Shown here one piece after another: positions 24,111 through 37,241 of a stretch of 64,000 nt of DNA (the first letter of the stretch is position 1; the number at the start of each line of letters is the position of its first letter). The DNA is from Typhlomys cinereus (Eukaryota > Chordata > Mammalia > Rodentia > Platacanthomyidae). The notes under the pieces are model-generated. The model was not told the origin of the DNA and did not search any database. It worked only from the letters and a program-made list of their open reading frames with translations. Where the stretch lies: contig JALPQD010000634.1 of assembly GCA_023101885.1 (NCBI GenBank), forward strand, positions 558,001 to 622,000. The letters run 5' to 3'. Position numbers and translations under genes: made by a program.

Positions 24111-26919
24111 GCTTCTTATGTGATGAACGGCCTGTTTTCATGTGTCTCCAGGAAATGTCATGCCACACAATTGGTGTATAAATAGGGGGTGACCGAATCA
24201 AAGATGAGTTGGGAAAGAGTGGATTCAATGGATGCTGAGTCATGCAACTGAGGCTGATCCATGTGATGGAGGAGTATCTATAGGGGCAATCCTAATATGG
24301 CTGTCTTTCTTCAGTTGGTATGGCATGGTGGGCTTTCTTGTTGTAATGACTAATGCTGTATCCCTGTGATGAGTATAGGATGTGCAACCAAGAACACACT
24401 GTCTGAATGGAGCACACTTTGTTTGTTTTTGCAATGTCAGTGTGGTGAGGGAATCCCAAGTGGCTAGGTTCCTCTACTATGTAGCATGTGCTACACCTTG
24501 ATAAATGGGATGTGCCATGAATGTGTGGGTAGACTCCTCAAACTGTTGGTGGACTACAGTATATATTATGATCTCTGAAATGGACACATAAGAGAGGACT
24601 GTAAGGAGGGCACTGTGTCAGTTTCGTGGACTTATTTTTTGGTTGATCCTCAACATATAACCAAAGCCAAACCTTCTGCCCAGATCTTGCCAGTTTATAG
24701 GGGGAATTATAATGAGGGGAGGAGGTGCATGACTGCTACCTTCTGCTTTAGCCTCTCAGTAGGCAGGGCAAGTTGGAAAAAGGGACGTGGAGATAGAAGG
24801 GTAGCCCTGCTGTTTCTTAGACTGGGATGGGTGTGGGGAAAGAGATAATAAAGAGCCTCTCCTGAGATTCAAACAACTGAACAGGGAGAAGGAAGAGAGC
24901 AAATCAGAAGTGACAGAAGATGCACCACAGATCTGACCTTTAATGAAGAGGAAGGGAGAATCCATGATTCAGGATGCATATAGAAGTCTTTATAACTGCC
25001 CAATACCAAAAAAAAGAAAAGAAAAAACCACAAAATCTAAGCCAAGGGACTATTCCTCCTCCGAACTGCTTGAATTGGGGATACTTTTCTAAACAAAAAG
25101 TCTCTCACATCCTGGCTCATGAGACTCAGGGGTGGGGCTGGTGCGAGGATCTGAGATCAGTTTGAGTCCTGTGAAAGAGAGAAAACTGAGTAACATATAG
25201 AGGCACCAATCCCTCTAGACAAAGGCTGCAACCTGAGATAATTCCAGGGAAATCAGTTCCTGATGGGGCTGTGGGCATGATTGACTGGTTATCACCAGCT
25301 GAAATCCCTGTGCATGTGGGAACAGAAGAGAGTAGAGGAAGCAAATCAAAGCATTACTGAGGGACACTGGCATGAGAGATGTCACCAGTGCAGAAAGAAC
25401 TGTTTTCAGGAAAGCTATGAAAGGAGCTGATTGATCAGTGCCCTGAGGACTGAAAATGGTCTTTAGTGGCTGTACTAAATGGGGTGACATGTTTATGAGG
25501 TATGAGAATGACTTTGCTGTTATGTACAGTTGGTGTGAACAAATGCATAAACAAGGGGATTGGAGCAGGATAGAGTAGACAAAGGAGTCAATCTGGGGCA
25601 TTTGAAGGCAAGTGTTGCAAGATTTGGTTGCACTGGAGTTTCTAGGAAAAAATAACAGAAGGCCAAATGCTGGACTAGTGAACTTTGAGAAGGCTTTAAA
25701 GTCTGAATTACAAGTCATGGGAGAAAAGATTAAGATTACCTGGGGGTGAGCAGTGTACATAGTATGTTTCTTCCCTGTAAAAAGTATAGTAGGAGTGAAG
25801 ATTGTTTGCACAGCTTGAGACCCTTTCAGCACCCAAGTGTGGCTGACACAAAGATAGGGGCCTTGGTTCTGATCTGGAGCCTGTCATAACTGTGGAACTG
25901 GTTCCAACAGCAAGCACACCAGAGTAGTGTGTGGCACTATTTCCTTTTGTGGAGCCAGTGAACCAGTAAAAACTGGCCTCACTGAGAACATCTGCAGCAA
26001 AGATACACGGTAGCCCAGAGGTGATGGTATACTTCTGTAAAAAAGGTTGTGTTCTATGATGCTAGCCTTTGAGTGTTTTGCAGATTTTAAAGGCATCTGG
26101 AAGAAAAGTAAAGACACATTAAGGAGTTCAAATGAAAACTCTGTGCATAAATGGGAAAGCTATAAAGATGATGAGTTGAAAATTCCAGTACCGGGGTGGG
26201 ACACCTCTCTGGGAGTTCAAACTGGAAGGCCCAGGGAATTCCATAACCACAAAGGACATTGCCATATAGGCCAGAAGTAGATGGTAAATGTCTACTGCTG
26301 TTGGTACCCTAGGCTTTGGGTGCAGGAGATGGAGAAATCAAGCTGGAACTGAATAAGAAGTGTCTTTCCTGTTGACCGCCTTTCACACTGCCAGGAAGCA
26401 CCACATAGACTGTTGGGAGATAATCATCTGTCACTGATGGTTCTGCTTGGCTATGGACCCTGCATGCTATGCTATCATCATGCCAGGGAAGTCATTCTCA
26501 ATGGTGTACTAGTGTTACAGCTGTTATGGGTAAAACCAACAGTTTTGCATCTGGATTTCAGGTCTATTCTATTGGAGGGAATTCACATCTAGTACCAAAA
26601 GCCTGGGCTGGAGAGGTCATAAGTTCCCATAAGGAGGCTTCTATGATTGTTTATTAAATAAATGTAGTCTGTCAAGTGATCGAAACATTTGTGTTTATGT
26701 CCATAGATTCCCAGGAGCTGTCAACTTCAGTTTGTCAGAGAAAAAAAGCTTTTCTCTGTACACAATGTTGGTGTACTGCTGAGACTCATAACCAGTCAAG
26801 CTCCTGAGAATGAATGAAGAAAATAATCACACATCTCTATCACCCCTTCCAAGGCTCAGGGAACATTGTGGAAGAGTGGGCAGAAAGAATGTAAGAATCA
26901 ATGGAGGGGTGGAGTGTTG
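24111..26919. other. Sequence between putative LTRs, no coding recognised
   Basis: About 2.8 kb. No gag, protease, reverse transcriptase or envelope motif was recognised in any frame. A 205-codon minus-strand frame (25832-25215) has no known domain. If the flanks are LTRs, this is a non-autonomous or thoroughly decayed internal region. Confidence 0.35.
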
Positions 26920-27240
26920 TGATTTTCTTCAAATTGAAACATTTCTCGTGGGGGAAAGAAGGAAGCACATAAAATTCAGGAGCTAAAAAAAATTGACAAG
27001 TCTCAGACAGTGGGAACTTACAAGAGTCTCTAGGTTCCCCCCACCCAACTTTATGAGAACAGTTAATAATTGCTTGGGAAAGGAGACTCCACCAGCTCAG
27101 CCATCTCCATAAGGTATGTAGAGCTCTGCAGGGATGCAGCTGGAATGGGCTTTTTGGTAATGCAGCTGTCTTTGAGTCATCTGTACTCCTGCAAGTAATT
27201 CCTCACACTTAACATAAAATCACTAGTTTATTCAGCTAGC
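26920..27240 (+). repeat. Putative LTR, right copy
   Basis: Partner of 23360-24110 (blocks ATTGAAACATTTC, AAGTCTCAGACAGTGGGAAC, GAGACTCCACCAGCTCAGCC, TCTGTACTCCTGCAAGTAA). It ends with ATAAAATCACTAGTTTA, where the left copy has ATAAACTCACCAGTTCA. Confidence 0.45.
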
Positions 27241-27837
27241 TTTGACACAGGAAGATTTTTTTCCCATTGGTATGTCATTAGTGCCCTGTCTAGGGTGAAT
27301 AAATGTATTTCCATAGCTCTCAGGAAAAAGTCTTACTACAGTTGCCTCTATGGGGCTGCATGGAGACACAGCTTTCTGATCAGCCAGGAAAATTGATTGC
27401 AAGATTACTGTCCAGAAGGAGATATTTTTGCAAAACACAAAGACAAGCCATTGTCCCTTTCTTTAGAGTTCTTTGAAGCAGGCGTTCACTCAGAGAGGAA
27501 AGCCGCATACTTGGGAAGCTCCAAAAAACACTGTGCAACCTATCCCAGCATGCAAGTCAACCCAATGATGTCCCTGGCTACTGTCCACATTGTCCCCTTG
27601 AGAGTTCTGTCCCTCACAATAGTTCCTGTGGTCATTTTCAACTCCAGAGAGTGTTTTCCTCCACAAAGGTACCACCGGTGTGGTAGTTAGCTACAGGAAT
27701 CATCTTAAACATCTGGACACATTTGTAAGGAATAGTTGACTTAAGTCATGATCAGCCCTGCAGGTCACTGTCTAATTGATGAGGGAGGACTCATCACATG
27801 GTGGGAAGGATGTTTTCCTGAGCAAGTAGATAAGGTA

Positions 27838-28018
27838 GAGTGTGCTGGTTCAGAGGGTTGACATTCCTGGCTAGTCACCTTGCTTTGGGGATTCCCAGGC
27901 TCTTCCTTCCAGGGCTGGAGTTACAGGCAAGCACCCACAGCTGCCCAGCATTTTTACTGGAGATCTGGAAATCTGAACTCAGCTCCTTTTGCTTGTGAGG
28001 CAAAGGCTCTAACCCTCA
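27838..28018 (-). repeat. Old SINE fragment
   Basis: Body GATTCCCAGGCTCTTCC, then ATCTGAACTCAGCTCC and AGGCAAAGGCTCTAACCCTC at the head end. Decayed copy of the older subfamily. Confidence 0.5.
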
Positions 28019-28057
28019 TTTCCCTGAAGTCAGTGGTTTCACTTATATCAATACCTC

Positions 28058-28345
28058 TTGGGCTGGAAAGATGACTCAGAGGTTAAGCCTTTGCCTTACA
28101 AGAGGAAGGACCTGAATTTTGGTCCTGGGCTCCATGTAAAAATGCCGAGTGGAAACAGCAGTGGTCTGTACTTCTGGCCCTGGAAGGCACAGTTTGGAAA
28201 AACTCAGAGCAAAGCTATAAGGAGGTAGAGCACTCCAGGATGATCCCTGAAGTCACGTGTGGGACTCTACTAACTATCTTCTACACACACACCCATACAT
28301 GTACTTACTGATAGCTACACACATGTTAAGAAAGACAAGAGCCTT
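28058..28345 (+). mobile_element. Older tRNA-derived SINE, plus strand
   Basis: Head GGGCTGGAAAGATGACTCAGAGG then TTAAGCCTTTGCC, B-box-like region TTTTGGTCCTGG, body GGCCCTGGAAGGCACAG, then a short ACACACAC tail. Older subfamily. Confidence 0.75.
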
Positions 28346-28848
28346 TCAAACAAAGGTAATAGACTAGTTCCCCTTTTACTTCTTTAAATCCTTGCCATCA
28401 CTTGCTATATGATTGATTGTGGCCCAACTCTAATCAAAAACTCAAAATGTAACCAAATACAGGACAGGGAGTAGGGTGGCCTATGACAGGAGAAGGCCAG
28501 ACACCATCTACCCCAACGAAGTCTCAGCTCTGATCCCACTATCTTCCCGAAGGAGCTTTGCTGCTTGCTTAAAAACAAAGTTTTGAAACTCTTGCCTCCT
28601 TGTGACTCAATTCTCATCTTCTCCCAGGGCAAGCGATTCTTAGTCAACCTCAGGGAACAAACGTGGAGGTACATGTATCACTGTTACACTCAAGAGCATC
28701 TTTCACAGGTTCCTCCTCTCAGCAGACACAAGCTGAAGAGGGAACTGAAAACTGTCAATGTAGTTTGTAAGTCCCAGCTAAGCTCACAGAGGTGGGTTGT
28801 CGTCTCTGTTTTTGTCTAAACTCCTAAGCATGCTTTTCCTGATACTGT

Positions 28849-29150
28849 CTTTTTTTTTTTTTTTTGGAGGTTTGTTTTATTCTTTTTTTAAATTATATTT
28901 ATTTTCCCCAATCATACAAGCTTAATAGGTACCCCATTCCCCTCCCTCCCTCCACCGCTCCCCAGTCCCCATTGCACCCTCCTCCCTTTTCCCCTTCCTT
29001 TCACCCTCAACCCTCCCCTTTTCCCATGGTCTACCCTTATGATGTCCCTAAACAATAACTTCTTCACCATGTGACCCTTCCTCAGTCTGTATGCATGCTC
29101 TTCTCAGGCGGCTGACAGGATTCCCAGCTTGCATTCACAGTCTCTAGTCC
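28849..29150 (-). mobile_element. L1 3' end fragment
   Basis: Poly(T) at 28850-28865, then CCCCAATCATACAAGCTTAA and a long C/T-rich tract, the reverse of the L1 3' UTR polypurine region. The right boundary is approximate. Confidence 0.75.
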
Positions 29151-29274
29151 TACATTTTTTCTGCTTTAAAGGGAACATAAACATTCTCAACACTTTTCCC
29201 ATTTAATAGTTGGAATAAATGGACCCCCAAATCCCTACCACCCAAATCACTACCTAAAGGTTATCAATGATACT

Positions 29275-29600
29275 GTGACATAGTTAGGCAGAGGTGTTAA
29301 TCTGACAGTTGAAGGTGTGAGCTCTGGGCAATTTTTAGAGAATTAGTGGTTGAGTTAAGCCGAGAGTAAAGCTGCAGGAGGTTGTCTAGCTGATGGGGAA
29401 GGCCCAGCCCACGGTGGGTGTGACTGGGCTCTGGAATAAAATAAAGAGAACTGGTTGAAGAAGTTGACATACTTGTGTACACTTGGCCAGATATGCTGGT
29501 CTGGCAAGTAAGGATAGTCCCTCTCCTAGCCATTATGTAGAGATAGTGTGGCCAGTTCCCTGAGCACTGGAGTTGGTGGGAAGTGGTTCAGCAATGAATA
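29275..29600 (-). repeat. TGTCAA-ended dispersed repeat, minus copy
   Basis: Reverse-oriented relative to the copy at 5812: CTGGGCAATTTTTAGAGAAT, GTTGAGTTAAG, GATGGGGAAGGCCCAGCCC, CTGGAATAAAATAAAG, ACTTGGCCAGATATGCTGG, then the end at about 29600. AATAAA lies in this direction. Confidence 0.65.
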
Positions 29601-29761
29601 CAAAAAGCACAAAATCAACAAAATGGCCACCTTTCAGTAATAACCACAGGGGCACATGTTATCTCCTCTCTGTCTTACTCTCTGCATTTCAAATAAAGAG
29701 ATGCATGCATGGATGAAGGAATAAATAAACAAACAAATGATTTTATTGTCTTTAAACAATA

Positions 29762-29930
29762 AAAGTGCCAGTAAGATAGCACAGCAGGCAAAAATGCCTG
29801 CTCACAAACTTGGCGACTTGAGATTGATCCCAAGGAACCCACGTGGTGGAAGGAGAGAACTGACTTCTTGAAGTGACCCTCAAACACCCACCCATGCACC
29901 TTTCTCTCTCACCCACACACATACTCCATC
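29762..29930 (+). repeat. B2-like SINE
   Basis: The pattern GCCAGTAAGATAGCACAGCAGG, TGCCTGCTCACAAACTTGG, then GAACCCACGTGGTGGAAGG and GAGAACTGACTTC is that of a rodent B2-type tRNA-derived SINE, a different family from the GGGCTGGAGAGG elements. A second decayed copy lies at 58091-58200. Confidence 0.65.
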
Positions 29931-30284
29931 TCTTTCTATCTCTTTGTATTATTTTTCTCTTCCTGTCTTTCTCTCATACATAAATTTTTAAGTAAAGTAA
30001 ATTTAGCAGTTCTAACCTCCAAATATCATTCAATAGGTTATCAAACTTCTTCAAATTGCCTGTCAATACTCTATAGTCTGGTGAGAAAAACTGACTTTAC
30101 AAACATCCTTGCTTTCCATACATTGCTTAATAAGCTCATTGCTCATAAATGGTTTTGATTTTTTCACCCTTTAACATAACTAAATTTTATGAGGAGAATC
30201 GGAGTTCAATCTGTAAAAATAAAATAATAATTGTTGAGAAGACAGATGTTTTTTAGATTCCTTATGTTGTTCTCAGGGGACAAT

Positions 30285-30450
30285 TTTTTTAAACATAAAT
30301 GTATTTAATTTACATTTTATATACATGCTCCTTACCATCCTCATTCCCCCTTCCTTTCTTTCCCTTGTATTCTCATCTCATCCCACCCTCCCTCCCATCC
30401 CTATGTGAGTCCTGTCTACTCCCTCCTATTTTCCTCGGAACAATCTTTTA
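30285..30450 (-). repeat. Old L1 3' end fragment
   Basis: TTTTTTTAAACATAAATG, TTTACATTTTATATACATG, then a C/T-rich tract CCCTTCCTTTCTTTCCC and CCCACCCTCCCTCCC, as in reversed old L1 3' ends. Confidence 0.5.
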
Positions 30451-33086
30451 TACCCATTGAATTACTGCCATTTCAAATTATAGTCTTTGAAATTTTTCCA
30501 ATTCTCTTCTTTTAAGATGAGAAATTCAATATTTCCCTGAACAAAAATGTAAAAAAATTCATCTATCAATTTTTCATTGAACATTCTTTATGTATTTCTT
30601 TTTTGTAGTTGTTTTTCTTTAGGAAAGTGGTAGAAAATTAGATGTTATATAAATGGTAATACTACATAAGATGCTATAAATACTATTATTAGAAAAAGTA
30701 ATTGACAGGAAAATAAAAATCAAGATGTGGTGTATCCACATCTTCAGTGCCAATGTAGTTCAAAGCAGAGGGTCAGTTTTAACACGTGATCAGTGAGGGA
30801 TCAATTAGGACTGAGGTATGGAATGCCTTTGAAAATAATATGCCTTTGATAAAATAATGCTTACCTGTCTTCTACACACCTTCAGATACTTATCATCTGA
30901 GGCAATAAGTTCAAACATTATGGAGAATTCTTGCTTTTTACTTGCTCAGTCACCATGCCCACATGTCATGTGTGACAGGGCTAATTTGAACCTACAAGAC
31001 TCCACACAATACATTGCACAAATGAAGACATGAATGAATGTAAGCAGCTACAGCTTACCTGTGTTCATTTTACCTGACACTGTGACACAATGCTGTTGTC
31101 TATGGACTCCATGCTTGAGAACTGTGCAATAGCCATGCAAAAAATAAAACCCACATATTAAGCAAAATTAAATTCACTGCTACTTTGGCTCTATATGGCC
31201 CATTAGTAATGGGTTGGAGACCTATGCTCTAGACTGTCAATCATTTTCAGAGAATACCTATATGTAGTGGAACTCATTCATCAGGGAGGTATGTCATTTC
31301 GCATAGCCTGCTGTGGGATTAAGTGCAAGGACACTCCAGTCATACATGAATCAGCTTTAGTTGCATGTCTTTTTACCACGAACAGGACAATTCACCTGCT
31401 ACTGTCAAGACATGATGTTCCATTCCGTACAACATAGGCGAGGATTGCTGTTTTGGTATTATGTCTGTATATAAGCCAACACCACAGAAATTAATTTCAG
31501 TTGTGGGCATCATTACCCACAGTGGAAATAATGTGACCCCTCTTCCAAAGCTCACCTGTATTTCTGCTGTGCCCCACCTGAACACCAAAGGCTGCACATG
31601 CTTTCCATTGAGAGATAAACAAATATGTCTTCGTTATACATAGTTATGACAGAATCAGACTCACTCAAGTGTAGCTTGTGAACAAATTAGTTTAATGAGG
31701 ATACTTAACAGGAACATGATGGATTGGTTAACTGTAGCAGTGTGGGCACCATATGAGTTATTTCCACACTAAAGAATGGAAAATGTCATATATATATATA
31801 TCATGGGTATTGCTCTGTTGGGGCAATGCAAGAATGAAGAAAAAGATAAGACACATACAGAAAAGCTGGGATCAGATGAAGTGTTGATTCCGATGGAGAC
31901 ACAGCAGCCTAGATCAATCCAAGCAAGATTATTTATCGTATAGGTGAAATAATAATGGTCCTCAGCAGATTCCATGAAGGATAAAGATGCTGTGGTTTTC
32001 TTGGAGCATACAATGCATTCTGTTAAAAGGTCAGTCATACACAAGCAATTCTTATCTCAGTGACATGGCACACAGGGCTGTGCCCGTAGCCACCTCTTGG
32101 CTCTGGCCTTAATCCAGAATCTGCTATGATTCAATCATACTCATGTCAGTTTTCCAACTGGTAAGCCCATGATAAAATGTTCCTCCCATAATCCATCTTT
32201 GTTGTAACTACTCTCCACAGTGGATATTGGTATTATTGTTTTTTTTTTTTTTTTGAGTCAGTGTTTCAGGTATCTTAGGCTACAGGAACTCTAATTTTTA
32301 AATCATTCTCTTATTGGTTAGCACACAAATAGAGTGACTTTATGACCTTTTCATACCTTTTCTCCAATCCCATCTTCCCTCTCCTTCCCTTCTTCCTTTC
32401 CTTTCTCTCTTCTATTATCCTTTTTGGTATGAGTGGCCCATTGGGTTTCATCTGATAGCATGTAAGTGAGCACTTTCTGGATTGTGAGTCCGTGGGTCAA
32501 CCACTTAGGAAAAGTGCCTTCCCTCCCTACTCCTCAGCATTGATCATCATCATTCTCTCAGTGAGGTGGGGGCCATTTGACTTCTCTTTCCTTTCCTTGG
32601 ATGAATTGATAAGAAACACATATTTCCATGTAGATCTTATGCTGTGTATTCATGGATGTGGTTGCCCATTATGTCCAGAAGACAATATCTGGCCACACTC
32701 TTGTCTGTCTTCAGGCTCTTGCACTTATCTCTAGTGGACATTGCCTTGAGCGTTCGTATCCCCCCAAGACAGTGGCTCCAGTAACCTTGTGGTCCTTGAC
32801 GTTGGATGTTCAATGACTCTTGGGGCTCGAGACAGTGCTCTTCAGATGTGTTTTCCAAATCTTGTTTTTCATATGCACCGAGAACCTCAGATGTGAAGCC
32901 TGAGGGTGTAAAGAGAGGAGGATTTCTCTAGGGGAGTGGAGAATGTAGTGTATAGTTAACTTTCCATCCAGCAATATAATAACCACAGACACACATGTAC
33001 CCTTATACCTGTCAGAGAATGTGCACCACACTGATATAGCACATTCAGTTCCTGTTTATTCTCTGCATTTTGCTAGTCCGTTTAAG
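30451..33086. other. Upstream region of the V2R, no gene
   Basis: AT-rich non-coding sequence. An old reversed L1-like pyrimidine tract is possible at 32350-32425. No further V2R exon and no confident promoter element was found before the start codon at 33087. Confidence 0.45.
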
Positions 33087-33271
33087 ATGTTCACTTTGGC
33101 TTGCATCTTCTGGAGCATGATCCTTCCTGTCAGTTTTGGAAGGTGTTTTCTTCAAAAGTATGAAAGTGTGTACCATGATGGAGATGTAATGATCAGTGGG
33201 GTTTTTCCTCTGTATACATATCAAACGTCCCCTCACACTGAAGGGGCTGATAGCACAACAATTTCTGAACA
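33087..33271 (+). CDS. Vmn2r: V2R exon 1: signal peptide and start of ligand domain
   Basis: Codes for residues 1-61 plus two bases of codon 62. The ATG at 33087 is followed by a hydrophobic stretch ([18 protein letters not shown]), a good signal peptide, then a cysteine and the HDGD motif typical of the V2R mature N terminus. The frame is open for 22 codons upstream, but that stretch is not signal-like, so this ATG was chosen. The exon ends at a consensus donor GTAAGT (33272). Confidence 0.88.
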
Positions 33272-36200
33272 GTAAGTACCTTCTTCCTTCACTAGTTTTC
33301 ACCTCAAATATGTCAATGAATAATGTTTGTGAGGTCTGTGTATGAAGAGATGTTTTCCATAACTCTTATTCTCTCCTTCATAAGCTGTCTAACTTACTCA
33401 ATGTAACCACAGTTTATTTTGTCTGCTTCCTCTGAATATCTAACCACATTTGAAAGTGGTATCATCCTTTCAGCTTTCTTTTCAGGGATACAAAATGATA
33501 TACAACAATCTATGTTGCTCCATTGCCTGTGTACTTCCTGACAACCTGTTGTTAATGTTATGGAAAGATGCACTTAGAAACTCAATCAGAACTTCTGACA
33601 TGAGGTGCATCTTCAGAGGCTTCCAGAAGTCTTACCTTTTAATAGAATATTACAGGCTAATGTTTTCACTATATGCATATAATGCCTAACAAGTCACATA
33701 GTATGGACATTTGTGCCCAAAGTGCTCAGTCATGATTCTTAGTGTGTGTATTCAATTTTTCTTTCCAAAGAGTCCATAAATCATTTCTTCATGCAAGACA
33801 TAAAAAATGAGTCAGCTCTGAGATCTGCATCCTTCCTTGTTTTGCCTTTGATAACAGGAAGGGACACAGTCAGTTATCACATATTACCAATGACATATCT
33901 GTTATGAAAATTCTAGAAAATAGATAAATGAGGCAGAATAACACAGAATCTGAGGGAACAATTTTACTCTAATTAGGACAAAGGATTCTGTTAAATGGGT
34001 GATTGTTTATATGCTTTTTCAGAGGCTCCAATAACAGGAGTTGCCTTTCACACACTTGCATGCTTTTGAGTCAGAGTAACAAGCAGTGACATCACACTCC
34101 CACTTCTTCCTTGTACCTCTAGACATTTGGTTACTGATCTTTCTTCTGATCTTAGTCTTCTTCTCTTCTTTTCCCCAGTTCTGTAATATAAATTTGCAAA
34201 AGTTTATTATTGTTATTTTACTTACATTATTTCTCATGTCTCTAAAATGTACATAGTTATCACTATGCACATAATTTCCCCAAAGTATAAAACACATTGG
34301 CACATGGTTATCACTATGCACATCGATTCCCCAGTTATGTAAAATGCATTTCCATATGGTTGGGGGGCTGAGTTCACAGTCCGATTCAGATGTTTGCTGC
34401 CGATTATTGAGCACCAAAAAGTATCAGGACTGCAGTTTTCTTGGCTTGAATTGGGAAAGTTCAGCTAGGAATCCCTTGGTTACTTTAAGGAAATAATTAC
34501 TAATGCCACTTGCCAAATTTGGGGCTAAAAACTCTTCAGGAAATGGCAACACTGATCAGGTCTACAATGCTTTCCAATGGGAAAGAGGAGTCCTTTTTGT
34601 AGTCCATGTCCAGGCAAACCTATCCACTAGACACAGCCGAAGAGGATGCTGGAACATGTTCTACAACTAGGAAAGATTTCTCTAGAACAAGGAAAATTCT
34701 TTTATCAGCAACATTTGCAGGACTCATTGTTCGATATTTAGTGAAGTAACTGTCATACATAAACATATACCTCAGGGTCAAAAATGTGCTATTTATACCT
34801 ATTTCCTTCATTTTTCATTATATATATAATACACATATATACATATATAATACATAGTAAAACTTAGATCCTTTTCTTGCCTGACAAAGGCTTTAGTAAC
34901 CTCAACTATCTCTCTAGATTCTCAACTAGAAATTTTGAGGAGAATTTTCCTTCAACACATCTTATGCACTGCTGTGCACTGAATTTGAAGATAACAACTG
35001 AAGTATTTCCCTAATGTTCTCTATGTACTCTATGCAGGATAAATCCCCAAAACTATCAGTTAGCCATGGCATTGGTTTTTGCCATTGAGGAGATCAACAA
35101 GAATCTCCACCTTCTACCTAACATATCTCTGGGGTACGATTTCTACAACATCTGGGAACGTAGAGAAACTGCATTGCAGTATCCCCTCATCTGGCTCTCA
35201 GGAAGGAGTATGTTTATCCCTAATTTCACCTGCAAAAGAGAAAGCAAATCAATAGCAGTCATTACTGGAACAGGGGGTGTTTCAGCTATAATTGGAACAC
35301 TTCTTACTATTTACAAATATCCACAGGTAAGATTCTTCTTGGGGCCAGTTCTATTCCCCTAAAAATAGTAAATTATAATACAGTGTTATACAATATGTTT
35401 CAACCTTGGTGTTTTTTCTCCCACATTTACTTTCTTCCCTAATCATACAAGCTCAATAGGTAGCCCCGTCTTCTTCATCCCCCACCCGTCCCCAGTCATC
35501 CCCCATTGCAGTCTCCCCTCCCTGCTTCCTTCTTCCTTTCACTGCCTCTCACCATTCCTCTCTCCTGGTGCCACCCCCTTCCTCCCTCTCATCCCCTGTA
35601 GCATCCTTTTGTGTGAATGCCACACCTCTGAGTCCTCCACCCTAGCTAGGGTTCAGAACCCAATGGCATAGCCTGGGGGCCCCTTCTTTTGCTTCCCATT
35701 AGTATGGGAACTGAACTATGACTGTTAATCCCTTACCTCTAAGGATCCTACTGCATGTGATCCATGCTAGACTTTGGGGGGTCATTGACATATCAGCCTT
35801 TGTGCAGGTCAGGCAAAGTCCAATTCTGGCTGCTGCGGCTTTAATTTTGTATAGAATGTCTTGCACATCATTGGTCCTCCCCATCTTTAGGCTCTTTCAA
35901 TCTTGCCACACACTCTTCCCTAAAATGCACTGAGAATTAGGATTGGGAGAAATTTTGCTGTTTTGGCTCCAGATGATTAATGTAGGGTCTTTGGTGTTTT
36001 GAATTATGGGTTGTTGTATTTCCAGTTTTGCTTTTCCTGTATTGTCCTTGGCTGAATCCTGAGTGGTCTCAAAGGTTACCTCCTAACCAATGATGAAAGA
36101 CTTTAAATGGAGATCTCAATATAAGAGGAGACACAATGATAGATGGAAGAATAAATGATACTGTCTATCTGCCAGTCCCTGTATCTTCGATAACTAGTGA

Positions 36201-37189
36201 GATCGAACCTGTTCAATTGCACGTGGCTAGGAAGGCAAGTGAGAGTGAGCTGCACCAGATGTCTTGCTACTTACATGCAATAATTGACCTTGGCCTACTT
36301 TGTCTAATGAAGTGGGATCCCTTAACTCATTTTTTATTTGAGGTTCTCCTTCCCCTTCCCTCCTTTGTGATTACAGTGGGAATTATAGAGATTTATCTTT
36401 AACTGTGTTTGGAACTAGTATCCACTCATTAGGGAGTACATATATGGTGTCTAACTTTCTGTGCTTGGGATATTTCACTCAATATATTTTTTTCTGATTC
36501 CATTCATTTCCCAGCAAATCTCATTAATTCATCTATTTTGATGGCTGGGTAGTACTGCACTGCATGAATGTACCACATTTTCATTACCCATTCATCAACT
36601 CTTGGGCATTTGGGTAAATATTGGTGCAATGAATGTTTGTGCTCATGTCACTGCATTATTGGGGGACAATTCCAAGAAGTAATATAGCAGGGTAATGTGG
36701 CATTTAAGTCTTTAAGTTTTTTAGAAAATGTGAAACTGATCACCATAGTGGCTGTATAAGCCAGCATTCCCACCAGCAAAAAATGGATGAGATTTTCCTT
36801 TTCTCCATAACCTCTCCAGCATTTCTTGTTGCTTGTATTGTGGATTTTTCCCATAAAGATATTTGTTTGATATTTCAATTTCATCCCTGAAAAAATATCT
36901 TTTGAGTTCCCATTCCCATTTTTTAATTGGGTCATTTTTGTTCTTGGTGTTTAGTTTTTTAAGTTCTTTGTGCACTTTGGGGCTGGAGAGGTGGCTCAGG
37001 GATTAAGCTTCTGCCCTGCAGGCAGAAGGTCCTGAGTTTGGATCCTAGAACCCACGTATGGACGCCAGGGCAGAAGCATGGTGGCCTGCGTTTTTGGTCC
37101 TGGCAGGGTGGAGCCTGTGAATCCTGTGGCATAGTAAACAAGGAGGTGGAGGTGGTCCATGGTGTTTCCCGAATTCGCCCATGGATCTG

Positions 37190-37241
<52 letters not shown>

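Noticed and set aside
25215..25832. A 205-codon open frame on the minus strand
   Set aside because: No domain, conserved motif or splice context; composition looks like chance, and it lies between putative LTR copies.
27397..27690. A 97-codon frame, possible exon or processed pseudogene
   Set aside because: No recognisable protein on either strand and no fitting splice sites or partner exons.
31461..31643. Short frame that ends near a tyrosine-threonine stop
   Set aside because: Only 60 codons, no motif, no conservation evidence, AT-rich surroundings.
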